Assembly: GCF_002850745.1 (NCBI RefSeq)
Contig: NZ_KZ559466.1
Coordinates: 100,512-164,511, forward strand
Direction of reading: 5' to 3'
Source of the DNA: Nonomuraea indica
GTDB taxonomy: Bacteria > Actinomycetota > Actinomycetes > Streptosporangiales > Streptosporangiaceae
Length of the DNA: 64,000 nt
Made by a program: the position numbers and the translations under genes. The notes under the pieces are model-generated. The model did no database searches. It saw nothing but the letters and a program-made list of their open reading frames with translations, and was not told where the DNA came from. Below are positions 25,464 to 34,036 of this stretch, one piece after another (position 1 is the first letter of the stretch; each line of letters begins with the position of its first letter).

Positions 25464-27277
25464 AGACGGAACAGGCGAGACCTTCGGCTGCCTTAGGTCT
25501 CGGGGAGTTGCTGCGCCCCGTCCGGCCGCGGCTGGGCACCGCGATCGGCCTGCAGGCCGTCGCGGCGGTGGTCGCCGTGGTGCCGTTCGCCGCCGTGGCC
25601 GAGCTGGCCAGGGTGCTGCTGGCGGTCGGCCCGGTCGACCGGGGCCGGGCCTGGACGGTGGCCGCGATCGCGGCGGGTGCGCTGGTGGTGTGGCTGCTGC
25701 TGACCACCGTGGCGGCAGCCCTCGCACATCACGCGGATCTGGATTTCCAGTTGTCGGTGCGGCGGCGTCTGATCGACCGGCTGGGCCGCGTTCCCCTGGG
25801 ATGGTTCACCGATCGGGGCGCGGGCGGTGTCGGAAAGGCGGTCCAGCACGATGTGGACGCGATGCACCACCTGGTCGCGCATTCACTGCTGAACCTCACC
25901 GCGAGCGCGGTGACACCGCTGGCGACTCTGGTCTACCTGTTCTGGGTGGACTGGCGGATGGCGCTGATCCTGCTGATCCCGATCGTGATCGGAGTCGCGC
26001 TGTTCATCCGGATGATGGTGAGGCTTGACGCCGGGACGGCAGCCTACGACGAGGCCCAGCAGCGCATCGTCAGCAGCGTGATCGAGTTCGTCGAGGGCAT
26101 CGCGGTGGTGAAGATGTTCGGGCAGGCCAAGCGCGCCCATCGGCGGTACACGCAGGCCGCCGACGATTTCGCGACGTTCTTCATCGCGTGGATCTCGAGA
26201 GGTTACCGGGCAACGGCGGCCTCGGCTCTGGTACTGAGCCCGATCACCGTTCTGCTCACGGTGCTGGCGGGCGGCACGGCGTTGGTCTCCGCCGGGCACC
26301 TGGACGCGCTCGATCTGCTGCCGTTCGCGATCGTCGGGCTGGGCCTGGCCGCGCCCTTGCAGGCGCTGGACTACCACGGCCACGACATGGAGCTGGCCAG
26401 TGCGGCGGCCAAGCGGGTCGGTGCACTGCTCGCGGCGCCCGAACTGGCGGTGCCCGCCGAGCCGCGGCAGCCGGAGAGCGGCGAGGGCATCCGGGTGGAG
26501 TTCTCCGGGGTGGGGTTCGCCTACGACGCGGATCGGCCGGTGCTGAGCGATATCGATCTGGTGCTCGAGCCGGGCACCGTGACAGCGCTGGTCGGGACGT
26601 CGGGTTCGGGTAAGACAACCCTGGCGAAGCTGTTGCCGCGCTTCTTCGACCCGACCGCGGGCACCGTCGCGATCGGCGGTGTCGACCTTCGGGATGTCGC
26701 GCCGGACCAGCTGTACCGGCTGGTGTCGTTCGTCCTGCAGGACGTTCAGCTGCTGAACGCCAGCGTGCGCGACAACATCCGCCTCGCCGATCCCGGCGCG
26801 GACGAGGAGACCGTGCGCCGCGCCGCGCGGGCGGCGGCCATCGATGAGCGCATCAGCTCACTGCCGCGCGGCTACGACTCGGTGGTCGGCCGAGATGTTC
26901 GCTTCTCCGGCGGTGAGGCGCAGCGGCTGTCCATCGCGCGGGCGATCCTGGCGGACACCCCGATCGTGGTGCTCGACGAGGCGACCGCACATGCCGATCC
27001 CGAATCGGAGGCGAAGGTCCAGGACGCGCTGTCGGAGCTGGCGGCCGGGCGGACCGTGCTCGTCATCGCGCACCGGCTGGCCTCGGTGGTCGGCGTCGAT
27101 CGGATCGTGGTGCTCGAACACGGCCGGATGGTCGAGCAGGGCACACACGAGGAGTTGCTTGCCGCCGATGGCCGGTATGCGCAGATGTGGCGGCTGCAGG
27201 AGCAGGCCGGACTCGGGGACGACGCCGACGATCGTGACACCCACACGGAGCTCGGCGCGGCGAAGGAGGGACGATGA
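25460..27277 (+). CDS. ABC transporter with fused permease and ATPase (IrtA/YbtP-like)
   Basis: A 605-residue half-transporter with six transmembrane helices in residues 28-300 and an ATPase domain from about 340. Motifs: Walker A GTSGSGKTT near 380, signature FSGGEAQRLSIARA near 482, Walker B VVLDEATAHADPES near 505, switch His in IAHRL. The AHADPES form (for ALDxxxE) and the pairing of two such proteins recall siderophore importers with exporter fold (IrtAB, YbtPQ), but also heterodimeric exporters. It is the first of an overlapping pair and pairs with the product of 27274-29049. The start is fixed by an ATGA overlap with the cupin. Confidence 0.9.
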   Translation: MKTEQARPSAALGLGELLRPVRPRLGTAIGLQAVAAVVAVVPFAAVAELARVLLAVGPVDRGRAWTVAAIAAGALVVWLLLTTVAAALAHHADLDFQLSVRRRLIDRLGRVPLGWFTDRGAGGVGKAVQHDVDAMHHLVAHSLLNLTASAVTPLATLVYLFWVDWRMALILLIPIVIGVALFIRMMVRLDAGTAAYDEAQQRIVSSVIEFVEGIAVVKMFGQAKRAHRRYTQAADDFATFFIAWISRGYRATAASALVLSPITVLLTVLAGGTALVSAGHLDALDLLPFAIVGLGLAAPLQALDYHGHDMELASAAAKRVGALLAAPELAVPAEPRQPESGEGIRVEFSGVGFAYDADRPVLSDIDLVLEPGTVTALVGTSGSGKTTLAKLLPRFFDPTAGTVAIGGVDLRDVAPDQLYRLVSFVLQDVQLLNASVRDNIRLADPGADEETVRRAARAAAIDERISSLPRGYDSVVGRDVRFSGGEAQRLSIARAILADTPIVVLDEATAHADPESEAKVQDALSELAAGRTVLVIAHRLASVVGVDRIVVLEHGRMVEQGTHEELLAADGRYAQMWRLQEQAGLGDDADDRDTHTELGAAKEGR

Positions 27278-29049
27278 TCCGTCGACTGTTCAGGGCGCTC
27301 GGCTCGGAGTACGACCGTGCGCTGCGCCGGCTGCTGGGCTGGTTCACCGTCGCTGCGCTCCTGCAGGGAACGGCGTTCGTCCTGCTGGTTCCGGTCCTGC
27401 GCGAACTGCTCGGCGGCGAGCCGGATCGGGCCTGGCCGTGGGTGATCGCGCTCGCGGCACTATGGACCGGCTATGCGGCGGTGAACTATCCGGCGACGCT
27501 GGCCGGTTACCGGACCGGTGCGGATCTGAGCCGCTCCCTGCACCACCGGATCGGGGACAAGGTCGCGCAGCTGCCGCTGGCGTGGTTCACCCCCGACCGC
27601 GTCGGCGGACTCGGGCGCCTTGCCTCACAGCGCGTGGTCGACATCATGGGGGTGCCCGCACACCTGCTGCGGCAGTTGGTCGACACCTTCGTCACACCGC
27701 TGGTCGTGGTGCTGGCCATGTTCCTGTTCGACTGGCGGCTGGCCGTCTCGATGGCCGTCGCCGCGGTGGCGGTGGCGGTGGCGTACCGGGCGGTGGGCCG
27801 TGGCATGCAGGCCGCCGACCGAAACGCGGATCGCATCCACGCCGACGCCGCCGGGCGGATCGTGGAATTCGCCCGCGCTCAGCCGGTTCTGCGAGCCTTC
27901 GGCCGCACGGTGGACGGGCATGCCGCACTCGATGAAGCGCTCACCGCCCAGCATGCGGCCGGTCGCGGGATGCTGCGCGCCGGTATGCCCGCCCTCGTCG
28001 GGCTCGGCTTCATCGCGCAGGCGTCGTTCATCGTCCTGCTGGCTCTGGGCACCTACCTGGCGCTCGACGGCTCGCTGGGGACGGCCGAACTCATCGGGTT
28101 GCTGGTGCTGGCAGCCCGGTTCGTCGAACCGGTCATGCTCACCGCCGAGCTCGGAGGCGCGATCCGGGTCGCCGAGAACGCGTTGACCGAGATCAACACC
28201 CTGCTCGTCACCGAAACACTGCCGGAACCACAGGCGACGCGGCGGGCGGACGGCGCCGACATCGAACTCGACGGTGTGCGCTTCGGCTACGACGGCGACG
28301 ACGGCGACGCGGTGCTGAAAGGACTGTCGATGCGGGTGCCGCAGGGCCGGATGACCGCACTGGTGGGTCCGTCCGGCGCGGGCAAGACAACCGTGATCAA
28401 GCTGATCGCGCGGTTCTTCGATCCCGATGCCGGCACTGTGCGGGTGGGCGGTGTGGACGTCCGCGAGATGCGGGCCGAGGACCTGACGTCGGTCATCTCG
28501 GTGGTCTTCCAGGACGTCTACCTCTTCGACGGCACCATTCTCGACAACGTGCGCGTCGGCAGACCCGACGCCACCGACGAGGAGGTCTACGCCGCCGCCC
28601 GCACGGCCAGGGTCGACGACATCGCCGGACGCCTCCCGGGTGGCTGGGAGGCCCCGGTCGGAGAGGGCGGCAGCCGCCTGTCCGGCGGAGAGCGGCAACG
28701 CATCTCGATCGCACGCGCTCTGCTGAAGGACACTCCGATCGTGCTGCTGGACGAGGCCACCGCCGCGCTGGACGCCCACAACGAGCACGCCCTGCAACAA
28801 GCCGTCGCGGCGCTGGCCAGGGAACGCACCGTCCTGATGATCGCGCACCGCCTGCAGACCATCCGCGACGCCGACCAGATCGTGGTGCTGGCCGACGGCG
28901 CCGCCGCCGAGACCGGAACCCACGACGAACTCCTGGCCACGGGCGGCCACTACGCCCGGTACTGGCGGGAACGCAGCCGGGCGGCCGGCTGGCGCCTCAC
29001 CCGCCGCGACACCTTTCTCCGCCAGAGCTCGCCGACCGGCACCGCATAG
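27274..29049 (+). CDS. ABC transporter with fused permease and ATPase (IrtB/YbtQ-like)
   Basis: A 591-residue half-transporter, partner of the preceding gene, with which it overlaps by 4 bp; AAGGAGGG precedes the ATG. Six transmembrane helices occupy about 20-290; the ATPase has Walker A GPSGAGKTT near 365, Q-loop, signature LSGGERQRISIARALL near 470, Walker B VLLDEATAALDAHNE and IAHRL. Both ATPase sites look catalytically complete, unlike many heterodimers with one degenerate site. Substrate candidates are siderophores or small hydrophobic compounds. No siderophore biosynthesis gene is in view. Confidence 0.9.
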   Translation: MIRRLFRALGSEYDRALRRLLGWFTVAALLQGTAFVLLVPVLRELLGGEPDRAWPWVIALAALWTGYAAVNYPATLAGYRTGADLSRSLHHRIGDKVAQLPLAWFTPDRVGGLGRLASQRVVDIMGVPAHLLRQLVDTFVTPLVVVLAMFLFDWRLAVSMAVAAVAVAVAYRAVGRGMQAADRNADRIHADAAGRIVEFARAQPVLRAFGRTVDGHAALDEALTAQHAAGRGMLRAGMPALVGLGFIAQASFIVLLALGTYLALDGSLGTAELIGLLVLAARFVEPVMLTAELGGAIRVAENALTEINTLLVTETLPEPQATRRADGADIELDGVRFGYDGDDGDAVLKGLSMRVPQGRMTALVGPSGAGKTTVIKLIARFFDPDAGTVRVGGVDVREMRAEDLTSVISVVFQDVYLFDGTILDNVRVGRPDATDEEVYAAARTARVDDIAGRLPGGWEAPVGEGGSRLSGGERQRISIARALLKDTPIVLLDEATAALDAHNEHALQQAVAALARERTVLMIAHRLQTIRDADQIVVLADGAAAETGTHDELLATGGHYARYWRERSRAAGWRLTRRDTFLRQSSPTGTA

Positions 29050-29062
29050 GCGACGCCACCGC

Positions 29063-29133
29063 CCCAACCGATCGATTGACTTCGCCAAGTAGTAGGAGAT
29101 AAAAAGGCAGAATCTGTCAATCGATCGGTTGGG
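29063..29133 (+). promoter_or_regulatory. control region with 18-bp inverted repeats around a promoter
   Basis: CCCAACCGATCGATTGAC at 29063-29080 and its exact reverse complement GTCAATCGATCGGTTGGG at 29116-29133 are separated by 35 bp. Between them are TTGACT (29077-29082, overlapping the left arm) and an AT-rich GATAAA/ATAAAA about 16-17 nt later, as -35 and -10. Each arm is itself nearly palindromic (ACCGATCGAT), so each may bind one TetR dimer. The right arm ends 5 bp before the TetR start. I infer autorepression. Confidence 0.75.
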
Positions 29134-29138
29134 AATCG

Positions 29139-29798
29139 ATGTCAAGCTTGATCGAGATCCACCGGGCGGCGGTGCGGCTGTTCGCGCGTCAGGGCTACGC
29201 GGGCACCGGTATCCGCGACCTCGGCAAGGAGGCGGGGATCAACTCCGCGACGCTCTACCACTACGCCGGCGGCAAGGAGGAGATCCTGGTCGCGATCATG
29301 GCGGCCTGCCTGGAGGGCCTGCTGGACGGAGGCCGCCGCGCCCTCGATCACAGCGCCGACCCCGCGGTCCAGCTCGTCCGGCTGGTCAGGCTGCACGTGG
29401 CCATGGAAGCGGTCAATCCGCTGACCTCGTACGTGACGGACCGGGAGGTGCGTGCGCTGTCGGCGGCCAACCGCGCGCGCGTCCTCGGTCTGCGCGACGA
29501 CTACGAGTCGATGTTCCAGCGGGTCCTGGAACGGGGCAAGCGAACCGGCCGGTTCCAGATCGACGATCTGCCGACCACCCGGATGGCGCTCCTGGAGATG
29601 TGCAACGGGGTCTCGAACTGGTACCGCCCCGGCGGACGGCTGTCGGTGCCCGAGATCCAGGACCGGTTCGCCGACCTCGCGACCCGGCTCGTCGGCTGCC
29701 CGCCGGTGCCGCCGGCGGAGTCCGGCACGGGTCTACGGGTGGCCCGGCTCGACTCCGAGCCACTCGACCAGCACGCCGACGAGGAGGCCCTGGCATGA
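29139..29798 (+). CDS. TetR-family transcriptional regulator
   Basis: A 219-residue repressor. The N-terminal HTH runs through AVRLFARQGYAGTGIRDLGK and INSATLYHYAGGKEEILVAI (residues 10-55), the standard TetR signature; the remainder is a ligand-binding helical domain, with no recognisable ligand. The ATG at 29139 follows the right operator arm. It is the first gene of an operon with the amidohydrolase (4-bp overlap) and acyl-CoA ligase, so an acid or acyl-CoA made by these enzymes is a plausible effector. The ABC genes lie upstream in the same direction, but end before the operator. Confidence 0.92.
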   Translation: MSSLIEIHRAAVRLFARQGYAGTGIRDLGKEAGINSATLYHYAGGKEEILVAIMAACLEGLLDGGRRALDHSADPAVQLVRLVRLHVAMEAVNPLTSYVTDREVRALSAANRARVLGLRDDYESMFQRVLERGKRTGRFQIDDLPTTRMALLEMCNGVSNWYRPGGRLSVPEIQDRFADLATRLVGCPPVPPAESGTGLRVARLDSEPLDQHADEEALA

Positions 29799-30682
29799 CG
29801 ACGATCATCGATGCCCGGGTGCGACTGCCGCAGGAGCTCCGGGTCCGGCCCAGCTACGAGGTCCCGCCCCGGCAGGCCGAACAGTACGACCGGGTGCTCG
29901 ACCTCGGCAGGAAGATCAACGAGGGCACCCTGCACGACCTGCTGACGACCATGGACGGCGAAGGGATCGGCCATGCCGTCGTCCACGCCGAGTCCGAAGG
30001 CGGGGAGTCCGCGCAGGCGTTGAACGACGCGCTGCTCGCCCTGCTGGCCGCGCACCCCGGCCGGTTCAGCGGTGTCGGCGCGGTCGACCTGCACCCCCTG
30101 TGGCCGACGCGGATCGCCACGCAGGTCGCCGCGGCGTCCGCGTCCGGCCTGCTGGGCATCTCCGTGCAGCCCGCCTTCTTCGGCCTCGACATCGACGATC
30201 GCGCGCTCTACCCGATGTACTCGCGGGCCGAGGAACTCGGCCTGGTCGTCGCCCTGCACACCGGAGTGACCTATTCGCGGATGCACCCCATGCGTCACGA
30301 ACGGCCCGAACTCCTCGACCAGGTCGCCTGCGACTTCCCCGACCTCAAGCTCGTCGCCTGCCACGCCGGATGGCCGTGGGTCACCGAACTGTGCGCCGTC
30401 GCCCGCCGCCACCCCACCGTGTACCTGGAGTTCGGCGGCCTGGCTCCCAAGTACGTGGCCAGGGCGGGCACCGGCTGGGACGCGCTGTTCACGATGATGC
30501 CGAACGTGCTGCGCGAGCAGGTCCTGTACGGCAGCGACTGGCCCGTCATGCATCCCCACCGCGCGCTGACCGAGTGGCGGCAGTCCGGCCTGCCCACGGC
30601 GGCGCTCCAGGCGCTGTTCGCGGGCAACGCGGCCCGGCTGTTCGGCCTCAAGATCGAGGCGTTCCCCGGAGACTCCCCGTGA
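29795..30682 (+). CDS. amidohydrolase-2 family protein lacking the HxH motif
   Basis: A 295-residue protein of the ACMSD-like amidohydrolase 2 family (PF04909). Typical parts are VALHTGVTYS near 152, VACHAGWPW near 182 and VLYGSDWPVMHP near 247 (the final Asp). The N-terminal metal motif, usually H-x-H as in IDAHVHLP, is here IDARVRLP (Arg8 and Arg10). With both His ligands lost, ordinary zinc hydrolase or decarboxylase chemistry is doubtful. The ATG overlaps the TetR stop and has GAGGAGG upstream; the end overlaps the ligase gene by 4 bp. Confidence 0.87.
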   Translation: MTTIIDARVRLPQELRVRPSYEVPPRQAEQYDRVLDLGRKINEGTLHDLLTTMDGEGIGHAVVHAESEGGESAQALNDALLALLAAHPGRFSGVGAVDLHPLWPTRIATQVAAASASGLLGISVQPAFFGLDIDDRALYPMYSRAEELGLVVALHTGVTYSRMHPMRHERPELLDQVACDFPDLKLVACHAGWPWVTELCAVARRHPTVYLEFGGLAPKYVARAGTGWDALFTMMPNVLREQVLYGSDWPVMHPHRALTEWRQSGLPTAALQALFAGNAARLFGLKIEAFPGDSP

Positions 30683-32238
30683 TCGTCGAGTTGCTCCGTA
30701 CGCAGGCGCGGCGCTCTCCCGGCAAGGTGTTCCTGCGGACCGAGCAAGGCGACCACACCTACGCCGAGGTCCATCGGCGAGCCGGAGCGCTGGCCGCCGA
30801 CCTCGCGCGGCACGGGATCGAACCGGGCGAGCCGGTGGTCGCGCTCATGGGCAACAGCCCGGAGCTGGTGTTCACCTGGTTCGCCGTGAACTGGCTGGGC
30901 GGCGTCCACGTCCCGCTCAACACCGCCCTGATCGGCCGGGGCCTGGCGCACGCCTTCCAGGTGACCGGGGCACGAGTCGCCGTCGTCGACGCCGATCTGC
31001 TGCCGAACCTCCTGGCGGTCGCTCCGGAACTTCCCCGGCTGACGACCGTCGTCGTCCACGGCACGCCCCAGCCGCCCGCGAACCGCGCGGACCTGCCGGT
31101 CCTCGCCGCATTCCCCGAATCCCTCATCAGCACCCGCCATCCCGCCCCCTTGCCCATGGACGACCTCTCCCCCGCCACGATGTTGTTCACCTCGGGGACC
31201 ACCGGGCCGTCCAAGGCCTGCGTGCTCTCCCACCGCTACGTCGTCAGGCAAGGTCAGCTGCACGCGCAGAACCTGGGCTTCACCGCCGATGACGTCCTCT
31301 ATTGCCCCTTCCCCCTCTTCCACGTCGACGCGGCGACCCTGACCGTCGTGGCCGCCCTCGCCACCGGCGCGACGGCGGCGATCGGCCGCCGCTACAGCAC
31401 CTCCGGCTTCTGGGCGGACGTCCGCCGCTTCGACGCCACCGTCATGAACTTCATGGGCGCGACCCTGGCGATGCTCTGGAAACAACCGGCTGCCGCCGGC
31501 GACCGCGACCACCGGATCCGGCTGGGCTGGGGCGTTCCGATGCCCGACTGGAAGGCCGGCTGGGAAGAGCGGTTCGGTTTCCCCCTCTACGAGATCTACG
31601 GCCTGACCGACGGCGGGATCTGCGTCTACGACCCGCTCGACGCCCCCAAACGCCCCGGATCCTGCGGCCGCCCCATCCCCGAGTACGAACTGGCCATCGC
31701 CGACCAGAACGGCTGCCACCTCCCCCCTGGCGAGATCGGCGAGATCCTCATCAGAGCACGCGAACCCGGCCTGATCATGTCCGGCTACCACGCCATGCCG
31801 GAAGCCACCGCCGCGGCCTTCCACGGCGACTGGCTGCGCACCGGTGACCTGGGCCGCCAGGACGCCGACGGTTTCCTGTACTTCATCGGCAGGGTCAAGG
31901 ACGCGATCCGCCGTCGTGGCGAGAACATCTCCGCCTACGAGGTGGAGCAGATCATCGAAGGCCACCCCGCCGTCCTGGAGGCCGCGGCCATCGGCGTCCC
32001 CAGCGAACTCAGCGAGGAGGACGTCATGGCGTGTGTCGTCCTACGCCCCGGCGCGAGGGTCACCCCGGAGGAACTCGCCGATCACTGCGCCCGTACCGGC
32101 GCCAGGCACATGGTCCCCCGCTACGTGGAATTCCTCCCCTTCCTTCCCAAGACGCCGACCCAGAAAGTCGAGAAACTCCGCCTCAAGCAGCGCGGCCTCA
32201 CCCCGCAGACGCACGACCTGCAAAGGGACCGGGCGTAG
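30679..32238 (+). CDS. acyl-CoA synthetase (AMP-dependent, carnitine/benzoate-ligase type)
   Basis: A 519-residue adenylate-forming CoA ligase that activates a carboxylic acid via acyl-AMP. Motifs: P-loop FTSGTTGPSKAC near 170, the YGLTDGG aromatic motif near 315, TGDLGRQDADGF near 388, GRVKDAIRRRGENIS hinge near 405, and a C-terminal catalytic Lys in TPTQKVEKLRL near 497. It is most like crotonobetaine/carnitine- or fatty-acid-type ligases. The GTG start overlaps the amidohydrolase stop. Together the two enzymes suggest processing of a ring-cleavage or side-chain acid, under the TetR regulator. Confidence 0.92.
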   Translation: MIVELLRTQARRSPGKVFLRTEQGDHTYAEVHRRAGALAADLARHGIEPGEPVVALMGNSPELVFTWFAVNWLGGVHVPLNTALIGRGLAHAFQVTGARVAVVDADLLPNLLAVAPELPRLTTVVVHGTPQPPANRADLPVLAAFPESLISTRHPAPLPMDDLSPATMLFTSGTTGPSKACVLSHRYVVRQGQLHAQNLGFTADDVLYCPFPLFHVDAATLTVVAALATGATAAIGRRYSTSGFWADVRRFDATVMNFMGATLAMLWKQPAAAGDRDHRIRLGWGVPMPDWKAGWEERFGFPLYEIYGLTDGGICVYDPLDAPKRPGSCGRPIPEYELAIADQNGCHLPPGEIGEILIRAREPGLIMSGYHAMPEATAAAFHGDWLRTGDLGRQDADGFLYFIGRVKDAIRRRGENISAYEVEQIIEGHPAVLEAAAIGVPSELSEEDVMACVVLRPGARVTPEELADHCARTGARHMVPRYVEFLPFLPKTPTQKVEKLRLKQRGLTPQTHDLQRDRA

Positions 32239-32364
32239 GCACGATGCCGCCCGGTGTCAGCTGATGGCCCCGCGGCGACCGGGCTGCCGACAGCCGGGCG
32301 ATCAGGCGGCCGGCTCGACGCCGGCGAAGCCGGCCTCCCTGCCCGGGGCGGACTCCGACCGGCG

Positions 32365-33312
32365 TCATCCGATCCGGATGACGCTCTTGCCGTGCGTCGC
32401 TCCGCCGGCGAGATCGGCGATGGCCTTCTCGACGTCGGCCGGCTCGTATTCGGCGGTGATCTCGATGCCGACCTTGCCGTTCGCCACCAGTTCCACCGCG
32501 CGGCGTGCGCTGTCGGCGAGCCGCTCGGGATGGGTCCGGCTGAGCAGGTTGCTGTTGTAGGTCAGCATCGAGGCGCCCTGCATCAGCAGATCGTTGGCCG
32601 AGACCGAGACCGGCTCGAAGGTGGCGATGTTGCCGTAGACCACGATCCGGCCGTGCGGTGCCAGGCGTCCCAGGTTGGCCAGCCGGGTCTGGCCGCCGAT
32701 GGGGTCGAGAATCACATCGAAGTGCTCCCCGTCCAGCGCCTGGGGGAACTCCTCGCGGCTGAGCGCCTGGTCATAACCGACCTTCCGCGCGTGGTCGGCC
32801 TGCCCCGGATCGCCCACGACGCCCACGACCCGCCCCGCGCCGGCGGCCCTGGCGAACTGCCCCGCGAGCGTGCCGACCCCGCCCGCTGCCGCGTGGATCA
32901 GGACACTCTGGCCCGGCCGGACCCCCGCGACGGTGTTGATCAGGTCGTAGGCGGTGGGGGTGACCCAGCCGAACGCGGCGGCGGTCCGCGGGTCCACGGT
33001 GGGCGCCGCGATCGCCAGCACCGAGGAGACGACGGCGACTTCCGCGAAGGCGCCCGAACCGGTCAGCGCGATGACCTGCTCACCGACGCGTGCCGGATCG
33101 ACACCCTCGCCGACCGCGATGATCTCCCCGGATGCCTCGAAGCCGGGTACGAAGGGGCGAGGAGTCGGGAAGTGACCGTCGCGGATCAGCACATCCCCCC
33201 ACTGAACACCCGCGTAGGCGACACGGATCGCCACCTCCCCATGCCCCGGGGTGGGCTCGGCGATCTCGGTCACACGGAACCGGTCGTCGGCGCCGAGTAC
33301 GACAGCCTGCAT
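32365..33312 (-). CDS. NADP-dependent quinone oxidoreductase (zinc-independent MDR)
   Basis: A 315-residue medium-chain reductase. The N-terminal GroES-like fold has VTEIAEPTPGHGEVAIRVAY and GFEASGEIIAVGEGV; the Rossmann part has the nucleotide motif AAAGGVGTLAGQFA near 142 and LDPIGGQTRLANL near 204. The zinc-ligand Cys/His set of alcohol dehydrogenases is missing, as in quinone reductases. It reduces quinones or enones with NADPH. It diverges from a MarR-type regulator over an 83-bp control region with inverted repeats, the usual arrangement for an electrophile- or quinone-responsive pair. Confidence 0.92.
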   Translation of the reverse strand: MQAVVLGADDRFRVTEIAEPTPGHGEVAIRVAYAGVQWGDVLIRDGHFPTPRPFVPGFEASGEIIAVGEGVDPARVGEQVIALTGSGAFAEVAVVSSVLAIAAPTVDPRTAAAFGWVTPTAYDLINTVAGVRPGQSVLIHAAAGGVGTLAGQFARAAGAGRVVGVVGDPGQADHARKVGYDQALSREEFPQALDGEHFDVILDPIGGQTRLANLGRLAPHGRIVVYGNIATFEPVSVSANDLLMQGASMLTYNSNLLSRTHPERLADSARRAVELVANGKVGIEITAEYEPADVEKAIADLAGGATHGKSVIRIG

Positions 33313-33332
33313 AGTTCACAACCTTCTTGGTC

Positions 33333-33382
33333 GACTCAGTATCCTGATACTCGAACGCTAGCGAGTCTCAGGATGCTGAGTC
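33333..33382. promoter_or_regulatory. MarR operator: paired inverted repeats in the divergent promoter region
   Basis: GACTCAGTATCCTGA at 33333-33347 and TCAGGATGCTGAGTC at 33368-33382 are inverted copies with one mismatch out of 15. Inside the left arm AGTATC and GATACT are themselves inverted across 2 bp. They sit between the oxidoreductase and the MarR gene, so binding could repress both. Confidence 0.72.
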
Positions 33383-33395
33383 AAATGAGGAAGCT

Positions 33396-33857
33396 GTGAC
33401 AGCCATGACCGACGTGCCCGCCGAGGAACACCTGTGCACGAGGATCCGCCGCGCCGAACAGGCCCTGATGGCCCACCACGAAGCCGTCCTGCGCACCTAC
33501 GGGTTGACCATGACCCAGTACACGGTGCTGCTCACCCTCGCCCGCGATGACGGCATGTCCGGCGCCCAGCTGGCCCGCGCCTGCGGTGTCACCCAGCAGA
33601 GCATGGCCACGGTCCTCACCGGCATGCAGGCCAAAGGCCTCATCGACCGGCGGCCGTCACCCGTGCACGCCAAGGTCATGATCGCCACCCTCACCGACAC
33701 CGGCCGGCGACACCTCGACGAGGCCTACCAGGAAGTCAACGTGCTCGAAAAAGCTTTCGTCGACAAGTTCACCCCGGCCGAGCACAAGCAGTTCTGCGAC
33801 CTCCTCGATCGAGCCACCGATACCCTGATCGAACAGACCCCTCGACCCGCCAAGTAG
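33396..33857 (+). CDS. MarR-family transcriptional regulator
   Basis: A 153-residue winged-helix regulator. Recognition features are TMTQYTVLLTLARDDGMSGA near 37 and LARACGVTQQSMATVLTGMQ near 58, then a wing with RRPSPVHAKVMIATLTDTG. No redox-sensing Cys pair is obvious: only Cys11 and a Cys near 64 and 137 are seen. GAGG lies 5 nt before the GTG at 33396; an ATG at 33405 is an alternative but is 14 nt from that site. It probably represses the divergent quinone oxidoreductase. Confidence 0.92.
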   Translation: MTAMTDVPAEEHLCTRIRRAEQALMAHHEAVLRTYGLTMTQYTVLLTLARDDGMSGAQLARACGVTQQSMATVLTGMQAKGLIDRRPSPVHAKVMIATLTDTGRRHLDEAYQEVNVLEKAFVDKFTPAEHKQFCDLLDRATDTLIEQTPRPAK

Positions 33858-33874
33858 GCGCCCCTCCCCCTCCC

Positions 33875-33890
33875 CTCGACCCGAGTCGAG
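33875..33890. terminator. weak hairpin after the MarR gene
   Basis: CTCGAC and GTCGAG form a 6-bp stem over a 4-nt loop about 18 bp after the MarR stop. No T-tract is present. Weak evidence. Confidence 0.3.
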
Positions 33891-34036
33891 CCGGGGAGAA
33901 CAGCTGTCCGCGGCACGGCCCCCGACCGCCGGGCGCGAACTGCTTGTTCATGCACACCGCGGCGCCGCCTGCCAGGATCGCGACATGACGGGCGATGCCC
34001 TGACGCCGTTCCGCCGACTGCGACCGCGGTCCGGCG

